DNA of 64,000 nucleotides from Lanius collurio (GCA_020086605.1 JACBWW010000003.1:53868187-53932186); one strand, 5' to 3'. Shown: positions 48,083 to 62,800, counted from the stretch's first letter. Numbers and translations are program-made. The notes: generated by a model from the letters alone, not told the origin.

Positions 48083-51000
48083 CTGTGGGGGAAAAAATCC
48101 AAACCAAACCAAACAATCAACAAAAAGTATTAAAAGAAACCAAAACCCAAAGCAAACAGAAAAAACTCAACCAAACAAAACCCCTTCAACCCACCAAGAT
48201 TTGGATACGTCAAAATATGTCAAGATTATAAAGAGTTTTCTTCTTCCTGAAGATAAAAATCCAGTGGATATTATTCATGAGATAGTAGGGGAAATCAAAG
48301 GCTAAGTATTACAGAGTTACTGCAGCTTCATTCAGTTTTGTCAATAGAACCTATTCAGACTTCTTTGTTCTCTGTTGATTTTTGTCCTCAATCAGTGATA
48401 AAGGAAATGCACAGTACCACTCCCAGGCTGGCGTTGCCATAGGCCTTGCACAGAGATTCTGCTGTTCCTTCAACAAGCTGTAGAAACAGCTATTCACACA
48501 ATTTTGATACCCCTGTAAACACTGCCTTTGTTATCTGCTTACACGGAAATGTGCTGGACTGATGTGTTTTGGGGGTTTTTATTAATTTTAAAAAGGAAAC
48601 AGCACCGTGATTAAAAGCAAAAACCAAGCATTTTAAAAGAAAGGGAAATACAAAGGTCATATTCATTCAGTTAAATTCTCCTCCAATACAAAATGTTTAA
48701 ATTTAAACTAGGTGCAATTAAAGATGACCAAAATTATGTCATTACAGCAGCCTTTGGGAAGAGCATGACACACTTTCTCCCACCATGTCCTCCTCAACCT
48801 TAGCAAGTTAAAGATTCTTGCAGAGATGGGAAACACACTGGAGTCTCCAATGGCATAATTCTTATAGTTCTTTTTTTCCTTTTTATTTTAACTAACAGAA
48901 GTGTATGTAAACAAAACTTCTCAGACTTGTAAGAGTTTAACTCTTGTCTTGTCAGCTCAGACCATTAAGTCCATGGTTCCCTGGAGCTGGTGGCAATGCC
49001 AGCCTCAGAAAGCTCCCTTGTACACCTTGTTCTAAGCCAGCTGGGGCTGATGCCCAGGATCCCACCAGCAGTGGTCTAACACGAACTTCAGCCTAATCAC
49101 TTGGCAATACCACACCTCCAGATGCTCAGTCCCCCAGTGCATGTGCCTTAACAATAAAAAACAGTCCAAAAAGGAATGATTCCCTCTCTTCTAACTGCCT
49201 TGAGTTTTGTATCTAAATCAGAGCCCTGTTCCACTTCCCACTGCAATCACATACAGAGCAATTCCAGGGCAATGTGGTGCCAGCCCAGGCGTCTGGTGGT
49301 AGATTAGCTTGTCCACTGCTTAATTTGTGGTGAGCTTGCCTCTTTATGTCTTGGAATATCTTAAACCATTTACAAACAGCCTAAATATTCCTCGATTGTG
49401 CAGCTCCACTTAAGCCAGTGCTAGTTGACAGCTACTCACCAGCAGCAGAAGTTGAGAAGAGAAATATAGCTCAAACCTCCTTTATGATGTTAAGTCATTT
49501 ATTCCCTCTGTCCTGGGGGGGACAGAGCACCCGACCTGGGCAGAGCTGGCAAGGTAAGAGAGCGGGGCTTTGTGTCCCCTTGGTTTTGTCACAGAGAGGG
49601 GGAAAGGGGATCCCAGGGGCGGAGCTGGGATAAACAACCAACCAGCTCAGAGCCCGGGCTGCTGGAACATTGGACAGACCCGACGCAGTCACATGGCAGG
49701 GACCCGGCAGGGGGACCGAGGGGGATCCACCGCAACACAGGGGCATCATTTTTGTAGCTCCAGCAAAGCAGGAGCTGCTTAAGACAATCTCACTATGGAA
49801 AAGATGGACACAGAATTATTGCTTGTGGGGATGGGATGGAACAGTCAATTATAAAAACAAAGCAGAGGAGGGGGCCTCTGCAGCCAGCACTACTACCAAA
49901 GCCAGCACAGCATAAACTGCCACCTCCTATTTTACCTGTTATGGAAAAAGATCCACATAATTAGCTTATACTTGGCTCTCAGCACTGCAACCTGCACACA
50001 TGGAGTAGTTTGTAATTCCCCAGGAATGACAGTACCAGAATTTTTTTGCAAGGAATCTTTCACCCACTTGTGATGAAGAGGGCCACTAGATAAAATGAGC
50101 TGCCAGAGATGGGTTGTTCTCCTGTGATTAGCATTTCAGCAAAATGCTTTAACATTAGCATAAAGAGCATTTTTATGAAGTGATTCAGGAGTGGGAAATC
50201 CCCGATAATTTTTCACTCCATAATCAGTCAAGTGCTTTTGCTCAAATTTCCAGCAAACATCACCACTTGGTCCTACACAGAGGCTTTTCAGTTAAAAACA
50301 CTTTTTTCTGGTTAAAAAGAAACAGGCTCCCATAAGCTTTGATGTTTATCCAAACCTCTCTGACCTAAAATCTGAATTGGAAATCTCACAAGAACAGGCT
50401 CTTGAGATTCTTCCAAGGCTTGTCAATCCCCGCCAAGCCAAAAATGCCACCAGAATTGCCTGATGATTTTCCTACCACTTGGCAAAACTAGAGAGAAAAC
50501 GGATGTGCAGACAAAAGAAATGTTAATATTATAACCCTGCAGCACTGAAAGTTTCAGAGAGGTTTAAATCATCCCTCATTTTCCATAAATTGGTTTTCTC
50601 TTATTTTTTTCTTTATAGGTAATAAATATGTTCAGTATTCCTCTAAGGGCATGGAAAGAAAAATCAAATCTAATCACTTGTCTCTGAGCTACAAAATGCC
50701 AAGGACACACTCCCAGTCTTGAACATGCTCTCAGGCTCCAGCTGTTGCCTAAGTATGTTCTGCACTAGCTTGGGCTACAGACAAGAGAATCTGAATGGTA
50801 TTACAGACAGTCAATTACTGTGACATAAAGCTCAACTGCTGACCTACTGCACATCTGTGCTCCTCCCTTAGTCCAGCACCAAAAAAAATAAACTTTTCTT
50901 AAAACTTAAGCCTTTCCTGTGGTATATATTTATTATTATTTATTTATATTGTGGTATATATAGCCTGCCCATACCTATACAGGTGCCCCACAGGTATTGT

Positions 51001-51134
51001 CTGCTGGCTATAGGTAACTGAATTTTATGTTCTAAACTTCTCCCATCAGTTCATTCCATAATCCAACACACAGTAAAAAAAAAAAAAACAAGCTGGTTGT
51101 TAAAGAGAAGTATAGTCATGGAAAAAGCACTTAC
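48083..51134 (-). other. ENPP2: ENPP2 intron carrying an LTR-like segment
   Basis: A 3.05-kb phase-1 intron. It contains the A/C-rich low-complexity stretch at about 48090-48190 and a GC-richer LTR-like segment at about 49419-49922. Outside these I see nothing. Confidence 0.85.
49419..49922 (-). mobile_element. Possible solo LTR, same orientation as ENPP2
   Basis: A sharply GC-richer block in an AT-rich intron. Read on the - strand it has a GC-rich U3/R-like body, then an AATAAA hexamer (49498-49503 on the + strand as tttatt). A short T-rich U5-like end follows, finishing near tagctgtcaactagca. TG...CA-type ends can be placed at 49419 and 49922, but no target-site duplication is visible. It could be another GC-rich repeat. 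Confidence 0.4.
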
Positions 51135-51212
51135 TTTTGAAGGCAGGATACATTGGAATGATATTTGTTATTAGAAAAGCATCATATTTTGCTTCTGCAG
51201 AGGAACTTAATT
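51135..51212 (-). CDS. ENPP2: ENPP2 exon: nuclease-like domain (short)
   Basis: A 78-bp exon. The acceptor is ctgttttcag ending at 51213; a downstream cag at 51195-51197 would cost six residues and leave the wrong phase. The donor is gtaagtgc. It completes a C|AA Gln codon, then reads [20 protein letters not shown], followed by YPAFK plus one base. This corresponds to the 'LSSSPEAKYDAF' region of mammalian autotaxin. Confidence 0.95.
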
Positions 51213-51999
51213 CTGAAAACAGTGAAACAGAAAAATACTAATAAGATGAAACACAAGAATTTCAGAAAATATAAAAATGTTTTGAAAATGGCTTCAGGTC
51301 TTAACCAAAGGGAATACTGTAATCTAAACAGCAATCTGAATGCTATATTCAGAAGTGCACTTTACATACACGAAATTTGTCTTTAACATGACCGCTGAGC
51401 ATAGAAAGGAAGGATTTTATCTTTACTTCAGCTGTCAGTCTGTCCAAAATATTTTCATATAGTTCATCTATTTTTCCTCTCTTAAAAGGCAGAGAGCTTC
51501 TCTGCAGGCTTTTACAAAAGAGGTCAGCAATTTTCTGGGAGAGAAGTGTGGAATTATCCTCTAGTTCTGAGCAAGCCCTTGCACCAGTAATTCCATTTCG
51601 GAAATCCACTATAAAATATTTCAGCCACTGAGTGAGGAAGGCAGAGCAATGAAGTTCACAGCTGTGAGACAGTTGCACCCCTTCAACATTTACTAATCCC
51701 AGAAGATCACTGCTCCAATACTGAAGCAAAGCAAGTGCATCAGGAGAATCAAGAACACTTGTTTACATAGGTTTTCTACAATCACTATTTCTGTAGGATG
51801 GTAGAAACTTTTACAGTATGCAAAAGTCTCATTTGGATTTATAAATCAAAAATATTTTTGTCTTACTGATGTTTGAATACAAAATTAATCTGTTTTTATC
51901 TGGTGGGGTTTGCCTGGAATATGTTCATACCAAAGGTTTTCCCTAACAAAACAAGACAATTGCAAAATCCCTAGGTACTAAAAAGCTATCTAGACTTAC
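51213..51999 (-). other. ENPP2: ENPP2 intron containing a coding-like ORF
   Basis: A 787-bp phase-1 intron. More than half of it is occupied by a same-strand open frame (51349-51762), described separately. Confidence 0.9.
51349..51762 (-). other. Unassigned coding-like ORF within an ENPP2 intron
   Basis: A 138-codon frame, open from just after a TAA (51763-51765) to the stop at 51349, on the same strand as ENPP2. The product has a protein-like make-up: helix-prone segments such as DALALLQYWSSDLLGLVN, LLSQKIADLFCKSL, KIDELYENILDRL and FLSMLSGHVKDKF, with balanced charged and aliphatic residues. I do not recognise the family. There is no ATG near the start. A splice-acceptor-like ttgctttgcttcag ends at 51721 and a donor-like gtatgt follows 51370, giving a 351-bp phase 0-0 exon. 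ENPP2's intron here is phase 1, so it cannot be an in-frame ENPP2 cassette. A retrocopied fragment, a stray exon of another gene, or chance are all possible. Confidence 0.35.
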
Positions 52000-52135
52000 G
52001 AGGAGGGAAGAGGAATCCATAGGAGAGCTGTTTGTCGCCTCTGTATGCAGCACAGCTCTGGCTGTTTCCTGGAGAAATGCGGAGGTCAGGCCTCACACAG
52101 CTGGCCAGGTGCTCCGGGACACCTGATACTTCTGC
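52000..52135 (-). CDS. ENPP2: ENPP2 exon: start of nuclease-like domain core
   Basis: A 136-bp exon (acceptor caatgcag, donor gtaagtct), entered in phase 0 and ending after one base of a codon. The product reads [20 protein letters not shown], then [20 protein letters not shown] and FLFPP. It matches the mammalian 'AEVSSVPDHLTSCVRPD' region, with both cysteines kept. It splices in frame to 51212. Confidence 0.97.
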
Positions 52136-52596
52136 CTGCATTGAGGAACATGGAGACAGCAAAAAAAATGTAATTTCAGCTTTTACAGATAAAAGGAAAC
52201 TTCTATCATACAGTTCACAGGCTGCACAGAAGGCCTTGTGTAGAGTACAATAAACCACTTGGCTGTACAACCAAATCCTGCTCCTGCATTGCTGCACAGT
52301 CCCTTCTTCAGGGAGCAGAACTCTCCATGGGAGATAATTCAAATTAAGTCACTCATAATAAAACAAACCCCCACTGAACAAAACAGGAGAAGAAATATAC
52401 AACCCTTCTGCCTTAAAATTATTCTCTCATGAAGGAAATAAAAGAATCTGGGCATTGTTTACAGAGGTACTTGACATCATTTCTGGTGTGAAAATCTCCC
52501 TGGGAAAGGGAAATTTTAGGACTTCAAGAACACAGATGCCAAAGAAATTTCCCCAGGATTTTTTAAGTACATCTCAAGAGTAGAGCCAGCACTAAC
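52136..52596 (-). other. ENPP2: ENPP2 intron
   Basis: A 461-bp phase-0 GT-AG intron with no other feature. Confidence 0.9.
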
Positions 52597-52733
52597 CTGT
52601 TTGGAAATAGTGTAGGATGTCCAGAGAGGCATCAGGAATGTTTCACTGTAGCCACTTTCAAAGTCATGGTGATGCAAGATATTGTATTTTGTGCGGTACA
52701 GTACTGCAGGGCGTCCATATAAAAGATGCTTCT
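52597..52733 (-). CDS. ENPP2: ENPP2 exon: nuclease-like domain
   Basis: A 137-bp exon (acceptor gatctttag, donor gttagtgc). It begins with two bases that complete a Glu codon (G|AG). The product runs [20 protein letters not shown], then [20 protein letters not shown] and TISKQ, matching mammalian '[14 protein letters not shown]'. It ends in phase 0. Confidence 0.97.
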
Positions 52734-55154
52734 CTAAAGATCAAAAGAAATTACATTTACATTTATTACTGAAAATCTTAAGGATGAAAAAAGAAAAATT
52801 AGGTTGGCTTTTCGTCACGTGCTGATTTTTCAGTGATCATTAATGGGATGTTGACCCCAAATAACTGCTAAAGAAATCTTTTGACAGAAACAGCTCTTCA
52901 ACTGTTCTGGCTGTGATCCCCATCACAGGCTTACAATACCCTTTGGGATTAAAAGTCCCTTCTACACTTGAAAGCTTGTTTGTGTCACAGGTTGCAGAGA
53001 GGGTGTTTTTCCAAACATTGGAGACTCTTCAGTGATCTTTGTGTCCATATTTCAGTCACACATGAGGTGATAAGCACTTTTTTTCATAGCTTTGAATCAG
53101 TTCCTGGTCTATCAGTCCTGCCACTCTCCTCTGGACTTTCTCTCCTTTCTATGTTTTCTGCAAAGTCTCTCTCAAAAGGGAGGCAAAAGTGGCCACTCAC
53201 TAAAAGAGTTGTTTTTTCCCACTTGGCTGATACAGATTAGTTCTGAAGACTGATGTGATATTTTTTGTCAGTAATCAAAGAAACAAACTAAGAAAAAACA
53301 TTTTCCTAACTTCGGCTACAAAAAGATACCTCCAGCTCTGTAAAAACTGCCCATCTTTGTCTTGGTGATATGTTATGGTTAAATGTCCTTAGATAACTCT
53401 GAAAAACTTGCTTATAAAACAACAAAAACATTGAAAGAGATAGAAGAAAAATAAATTCCCGGATAATCTTGCATCGCCCTGTAGAGTTCATTGAATTTGA
53501 TAACCTTTTGGCAAACACACTTGGCTTGCTTTTGGAAATTAAAACAGAAAATTAAAATAGAAACAAGGAAAGCAGCCTAATACAGTTCCCAGATAGGCAT
53601 TTAATCTGAAAGAAAAGGGCATGTTTTATTAGTGCTTCAGTACAAACAGAGGATGTTTTTATAGGGCACAAGAAAAAAAAGTAGGAAAAGCCTAGTCTAA
53701 GGACAAGGATGATAAACTTGCTTTATTCAAGAGAAGCTGAAGTCATCTTTTTCTTTTGCCTGTGAATAACAACATGGTGCACTGTGAGGGAGAAGGGAAT
53801 TAAATAAATGCAGGAAGATCTCTAAACATGTGCTACAGCTTGTCTTGAAGTAAAACAAAACATGCATGCAGCAGAACTGCTTGTTTAAATAAGGACACAC
53901 CATACCATTTAATAGAGAATTGACAAATGAACAAGTGTGATTGGTTTGAATGCTTACATATTAAAATACACCAAAATACCATTTTTATATTACTACAGTG
54001 AAAAAGAATGAAAACTATAAACCAAAATAAAGATGTTGAGATTTGAACCACAACAGTGAGAGTGTTTTTTCCTGATGCCAGAAACTGCCACAGTGAGGAG
54101 TAGCTCTTTATTAATTGGGAAAATCAGTTTAACAAGATGAAAGCTGCAGAAAGGCAATTTAACTCACGAAGAGAAGGAATTACATCACATTTAGAAACTA
54201 AAGGATAGGCTGCATTGCCCATTCACAACACAGAAACTGAAAATGCCTTCATAAAGTATTGTCTTCATAAGGGGATTAAAACAAATCTCCTTAATCATCT
54301 GAACAATACAATTTGAGATACCTCAAAAATCCATATCTAAACTCAAAGCTTCAGAATTTGTTAATCTGGACAATTGTTATGGTAAGGAAAAAGCTGTGAA
54401 TTGTTATGCTGAACTTGATCACCACTGTGAGAAGGAAAACTCTGCTTTGGTTCACTTTTCAGTCAGTAGTGCTGCTCAGAAAAACAATTCCCATCCCCTC
54501 CCCTTTGCTCCTGTTGCTCCACCTTAACCTGGACCACAGCCCTGATGCAGCTGAGAATGCAGTCACACAGAAGTCAGCACTGGCACACAGCTGAACTAGT
54601 GCCCAGGGGAGCTGGGAGTGCTTTCTCCTGGGAGTAACACTGACTTGAACACTGAAGAGGAACAGAATTGCGCTGAGCAGCCTGAACCAGCAGAGCACTT
54701 GTTTCACTCTATAACCTGCATCCTAAAAGCCAAGAATTAAGACCTAGTCAGGGATTGTCAAAGCAACTGCAGCATCCTTTCTAGGTGAAACCCAAGTCTG
54801 GATAACTATGGCAAAACACAGCATGCAAATACAGTCTGGTTTTTTCCCCACTTACAGCCTGTGGTTGAATGGAGTACCACCTCATGCACCCTCTCCTTTC
54901 CTCATGTCTCTGCCTTCACATCTGAGCTTAAAACTTCTAAAGGTGATGGAATGGAAGAATTAAAACTCACATCACTACGAACAATGCTTTAGTCCTGGTT
55001 CAGCAAAAGGTAGTGTGCACTTCATCCTGAGATCCCACATATCTCATGTGTCTGGGTGCTACCACACCAGGAGCTGCTCTGGTATTAATGACACAAAGTA
55101 ATTTACAAAAGAAAATGAAATCAGCTTTCATTAACTGAGGCACCAGGCTCTTAC
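52734..55154 (-). other. ENPP2: ENPP2 intron
   Basis: A 2.4-kb phase-1 intron. No repeat or ORF worth calling is seen. Confidence 0.9.
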
Positions 55155-55206
55155 CTTCTGTTCCCTTGACATGAAAGCGCTTGTTGAGTTCATCCAACTT
55201 GTTCTT
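55155..55206 (-). CDS. ENPP2: ENPP2 exon: linker to nuclease-like domain (short form)
   Basis: A 49- or 52-bp exon encoding (K)NKLDELNKRFHVKGTE plus one base, with donor gtaagag. There are two adjacent possible acceptors: ...cttgag (exon from 55206, giving an extra Lys) and ...gagaag (exon from 55203). Mammalian beta autotaxin has four extra residues (VEPK-type) between CDDK and NKLDEL. No sequence here can encode them, because the bases upstream form the polypyrimidine tract. The product therefore resembles the delta-type linker, with at most one additional Lys. Confidence 0.9.
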
Positions 55207-55488
55207 CTCAAGAATAGAAAAAAAAGGAACAAAATTAGGACCACTGGAGCGCTCTGACATCTCGTTTTACTAGGCATCTAACACAGCAGAACTAGTGCTA
55301 CAAGCCAGTGATGATTTTCTCGTCTTCACTTTTACAAAAGCCATAATTGTTCCAAGGGGGCAAAAGATTTCACAGGAGGGTCCTGGGGAATTCTTACAGG
55401 TCAAATCCTCTCAAAAAAATAAAATGCCTACAACTTTACCAAAAACTACCATTAATAGTGGAGGCTTCCACAGATCCTAAACACCTAC
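55207..55488 (-). other. ENPP2: ENPP2 intron (very short)
   Basis: A 282-bp phase-0 intron. Nothing else is recognised. Confidence 0.9.
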
Positions 55489-55661
55489 CTTATCATCACA
55501 TGTACATCCTATATCAAAATCTGATGCAGAAGGTAGAGCTACAGGATACAGTGGTTTAGCAACTTCATCTGGCACAGTTGGTTTATAAACATTGGCTCTC
55601 AGCAGGTGATTTAAACTTCCGTGGGTGCCATTATTGGGAGCAGGCTTTAATCCAAGCAGAT
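55489..55661 (-). CDS. ENPP2: ENPP2 exon: end of phosphodiesterase domain and linker
   Basis: A 173-bp exon (acceptor gtttcacag, donor gtaggtg). It completes a G|AT Asp codon and then reads [20 protein letters not shown], a variable linker ([19 protein letters not shown]), and [12 protein letters not shown]. The NGT sequon corresponds to the structurally important N-glycan near residue 524/525 of mammalian autotaxin and is retained. It ends in phase 0. Confidence 0.97.
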
Positions 55662-56592
55662 CTGTGAAACCACCAAGGAAAAATGAATGGTGGTTAGACT
55701 CCAAACATGTATTCAGCAGCAACTCTATCAAGCCAAGACATTTATTAGTAATATTGTTTACAACCACAGCATGTTAATGAAAGCTTTTAATGTAATAAAA
55801 ACACTGATCTTTTGTCCAAGTCATAAAATTGCAATTGCTACATGAATAGTATCTTTGCCTTCATGACAAAAATGTTAATTTGCACCAAGACACTGGAAAT
55901 GTTTTAAACTGTACAGAGTTTTATTATAACTACTCCTTCAACTTCCAGTGCAAACCGATGCTCAATGTGCTGACCTTACACCAAACATCTGCAACACAGT
56001 GATTTATAAATAGGGCCTAACTACCCCTTAGGTAATACATATTTGGGGAAAAAAACCATGGATCACATCTTTGAAACACCTTGAATTTTTATTGTGAATT
56101 ACACCTCGAAAGTTTCATTTTTCTAGAAAATCAGTACTAAAGAAAAGATCTTAATGAATATCTGTATACATTATGAGATTCTTCTTCATGGCTGCAGTAC
56201 AAATTTGGGAAACATAATCATACCAGGAAATGCCATAGAAAACTAAGTGATCAGCCTGAGCTGCTGCATGAGACATGCAGGTGCAGAAGCAGTCTCTGAA
56301 CAGAAACCTCTTTCCTACACTGCTGAGATGTGGACACCACACATTGTAGGGGCATCTATTTGGTCTCTGTCAAGCTGCACACATCAAAACTATAGTAAAG
56401 CCTTTACTGGCCAGCTCCAGAGCAGACTGAAACGCCTGAGATGTGCCTTCAGCACTCCTGGCAAGTGCTTGGGAAAGGGGGACTAGGAAAAAAAACACTG
56501 GGAGGAAGTAAGGGCGTGAGCTCATGGGTACCTAAATGAAGCCCTGTCAAAAGAAGTTGCTGCTCTTGCAACTTCCCAAGCAGGCAGCTTAC
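55662..56592 (-). other. ENPP2: ENPP2 intron
   Basis: A 931-bp phase-1 intron with no other feature. Confidence 0.9.
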
Positions 56593-56680
56593 CACACATG
56601 ACGTTGTACAGTTCAATGTTTTCAAAAGGAGGCACTTTGGTCTTGTACTTGAAGGTAGGGCCATAACCTATAAAGACAGT
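56593..56680 (-). CDS. ENPP2: ENPP2 exon: phosphodiesterase domain
   Basis: An 88-bp exon (acceptor tttttttaag, donor gtaagctg), entered in phase 0. The product is [20 protein letters not shown] followed by NIELYNVMC and one base. It lies directly after the last metal-binding histidine exon and is almost invariant in autotaxins. Confidence 0.97.
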
Positions 56681-56809
56681 CTTAAAAAAAATGGAAAGAA
56701 GAATACGAAAGAAGAACTTTAAAATGTGGTGAGTTTTTACTGAATATTTACATTTTAGACACCTTCAATTTCTTCTGCCTTCAATGACCCTCCCACACAT
56801 TGTTCATAC
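56681..56809 (-). other. ENPP2: ENPP2 intron (129 bp)
   Basis: The smallest intron in the window, phase 0, GT-AG. Confidence 0.9.
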
Positions 56810-56897
56810 CTGCATGCTGTTTATCTTGTTGTCATAGCCATGGTCTCCATGAAAGAAACATTTTCCTGTTGGTTTCTTGTAAACATCCACAGCTTTC
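56810..56897 (-). CDS. ENPP2: ENPP2 exon: phosphodiesterase domain with zinc-ligand histidine
   Basis: An 88-bp exon (acceptor tcaatttag, donor gtatgaac). It completes a split Arg codon and reads [20 protein letters not shown], then YDNKINSMQ. The histidine of GDHGYDN corresponds to human His475, one of the active-site zinc ligands, and is intact. Confidence 0.97.
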
Positions 56898-59769
<2,872 letters not shown>

Positions 59770-59801
59770 TGTAAGGTTGGCAACAATCACTTTAGGATCA
59801 T
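59770..59801 (-). CDS. ENPP2: ENPP2 micro-exon (32 bp)
   Basis: A very short exon found by frame continuity: acceptor ttaacag, donor gtaagtat. It completes a T|AT Tyr codon and encodes DPKVIVANLT, the counterpart of mammalian 'DPKAIIANLT'. The NLT(C) sequon is the conserved glycosylation site near residue 410. It joins in frame to CRKPDQ. Confidence 0.95.
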
Positions 59802-62800
59802 CTGTTAAGCAAAGGCAAAAAACAAATTAAAAAAAATGAAAAATTTGCAAAAGAAAACAGAAAAAGGTTTACATAAGCACACTTCCTAATACTCCCTGAC
59901 CTTTACTAAAAGTGCTTTGTATATATCACGGAATAAACCCAATCATTTGGGTTGGAAAAGACCTTTAAGATCATTAAGTGCAACCCTTAATCCAGCACTG
60001 CCAAGTCTATCACTAAACCATGTCCACAAGTGCCCCATCTTTTAAACACCTCCAGGGATGGTGGCTCCACCACTTCCCTGGTTGGCCTTTTCCAGTGCCT
60101 GACCCACCCTTTTAATAAAGAAATTTTTCCTAATATCCAATTTGAACCTCCCCTAGCCATTTCCTCTTGTCCTGTCACTTATTACACCTGGGAGAAGAGA
60201 CCAACCCCCACCTACAGCCTCCTTTCAGGGAGTTGTAGAGAGCAATAAGGTCACCCCTGAGCCTCCTTTTCTCCAGGCTAAACACCCCCAGCTCCCTCAG
60301 CTGCTCCACATCAGACTTGTGCTCCAGGCAGACCCTTCACCAGCTCCATTGCCCTTCTCTGGACAAAACCCACACCCTCAATGGCCATTTTGAGTAAAGG
60401 GCCCAAACACCAACACAAGATTTGAGGTGTGGACTCACCAGTGCAGAATACAGGGGGACAATACCTGCCCTGGTCCTGCTGGCCACACTGTTTCTGATAC
60501 AGGCCAGGATGCCATTGGCCTTCTTGGCCACCTGGGCACACGCTGGCTCAGGTTCAGTCACTGTTGACCAGCACCCCCAGATCCTTTTCCAAGGGCAGCT
60601 TTCCAGCCACTGTTCCCCAGCCTGCAGTGCTGCATGAGGGTGTTGTGACCCAAGTGCAGGACCCAGCACTTGGCCTTGTTGAACCTCCTACTACTGGCCT
60701 TGGCCCATTGATCCAGCCTCTCCAGATCCTTCTGCAGAGCTCTCCTACCCTTCAGTAGACCAACACTCACACCCAGCTTGGTGTTAGCTGCAAATTGATT
60801 CAGGGTACCCTTGATCCTCTCATTCAGATCATCAATAAAGATAATAAACAGAACTGGCCCTGATACTGAGCCCTGGGGAACACTCTGGGCCTGGCCATGC
60901 AGGCAGTTTTTACCCAGTGAAGGATGCCCCTGTCCAATCCACAGGCTTCCAGTTTCTCCAAGAGAATGAGGTGGGAGACAATATCAAAAACTTTACAAAT
61001 GTCCAGGTAGACAATATCCACAGAAGCAGGTCACCTTGTCATAGGAGATCAAGCTGGACAAGCAGGACCTGCCTTTCCTAAACCCATGCTGGATGGGCCG
61101 GATCCCCTGGTTGTCCTGAATATGCCATGTGATGGCTTGGTGATATGTAGCTGCTTATGTAGCGTTCTCACTGTTTTATGATCTGGGCCTTAGCTTAATA
61201 CTTCTTTTGTTTTCTGAAAACACATACTTTCAAGACTTTTGGCTGTTTTACTTTAAAATAAAATATTATCTCCAAACAAAATGACCTTCCTTGCAAAATT
61301 TTGAAACCACATTTGAATGCAACAATGTGCTCTGTTAGAAGCAGCAAGATAAATATGTAGCATTTTCTGATCACTTTTAATGTTTGACCGATTTCATAGG
61401 CTACTGCTGGGTAAGTGAAAAGCCACCATAAAATATTCTGGATTTGTCTTTGGGTTATTAATAGGACATGCAAGATACAGAAAGCCCAAACCCAGTAACA
61501 GTCTACATTAACTATTTTCTTCTGTGGGGTGGGGGAAGCATTTTTCAGTCATGAGAGAAAAAAATAGGCTAAAAGAAAATCTTCAGAGGTGAAAATCTCT
61601 TGTTCAAATACTATTGTTTTGGTTGCTTAAGGCATGATCTTGCTGAGGTTGAAATAGGCTCTATTGACTCTCAAAACACAAGCTGCAGGCTTTTGCATTG
61701 CAAAGGTGTGTTTGCAGTATTGAAACAATATTATGGAACAATACAGAATAAAGACATTGGTAATTTGCCATTTAAGGAGGTAAACCCCAGTTCTAAAGGT
61801 AAGAAACATGCTTCTTTGTTCCATGTTCAAACTTCTGACTTATAAGCAAACGCAAATATTCGAACTAGGAAGCTGCAGACAGAGGCCAAAAGAGGAAAAT
61901 TTTATTGTGGGAAAACAAGTGGTATGACTCAGAGGTCAGACAGACAAGCTGATCTTTTTGAAAAATATTGCCGTTCAACCTCCAAAGAAAACTTATTTTT
62001 CTTAGCAATTTGCGAAGTCAAGGATTGAAAGATCTTTTAAAAAAAGACTTCTCAGAATTGAAATTTGTTCTCAGTAGACTGTGGAGTCTAGGAATTCAGT
62101 CTCATGCTACTCTACAAAGTTTGAACAACATGTGCACTATTTTCAACAAATCTTTACACACTCATCCTATATTCCTCTAGCATAAATACCCAGGTAAAAA
62201 AAGTTTACAGTAAAATAGATGCACACACAAATTGGTATTAAGAAAGTTTTATCACATTCTTATGATTTCTGCAACTATTTTGGAAGTATTTAGTCTCCAA
62301 AGATTGATCTTTCTATGAAATTCGTCCTCAACCATAGCATATCTGAAGTGTTATGAGGAAACCCTTCACTTGGCTATCCTGGCTATCTGATCTTCCCCTC
62401 TATTAAAAGTTGTCACTCTTGAAAGCATATGGTGAAAAAACTTATGGTTTATTTATGCCTTACACAGTTTGCATGGTAACTTAATCTGCAAGAAAAGCCA
62501 GATTTGCCCTCTTATGCTGAACCAGAGCAGCCAGCATGCTGGTGTAAGCCCTATCCTGGTACTGCTGCCCTGGAAGCTAAAGGAGGGCAGCTGGTCTGTA
62601 ATGCTTGGAGTCAGAGTTAGTTTCACCAGAGGATTCCTGCCCAAGCCCTGAGAGCTATCACCAAAGATCAGTTAATCTCAAACTCTAAGTCAGGGTAAAC
62701 TTCTAAAAGCATGGTTCAAAACAGCAACAAGTTTTACTGACAACATTGACCCTGAATGCATGTGCTAAATCTTCCTTATATCCCTCAACATCTCAGTCTG

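Noticed and set aside
51195..51200. Alternative acceptor (ctgcag) for the ENPP2 exon at 51135
   Set aside because: Using it would delete LSSSA and leave a phase that does not join the previous exon. The upstream ttttcag at 51213 restores the conserved LSSSxEAKYDAF reading.
60311..61021. Set of - and + strand ORFs resembling reverse transcriptase
   Set aside because: They are pieces of the decayed CR1 copy at 59925-61140 and their shadows, not separate genes.
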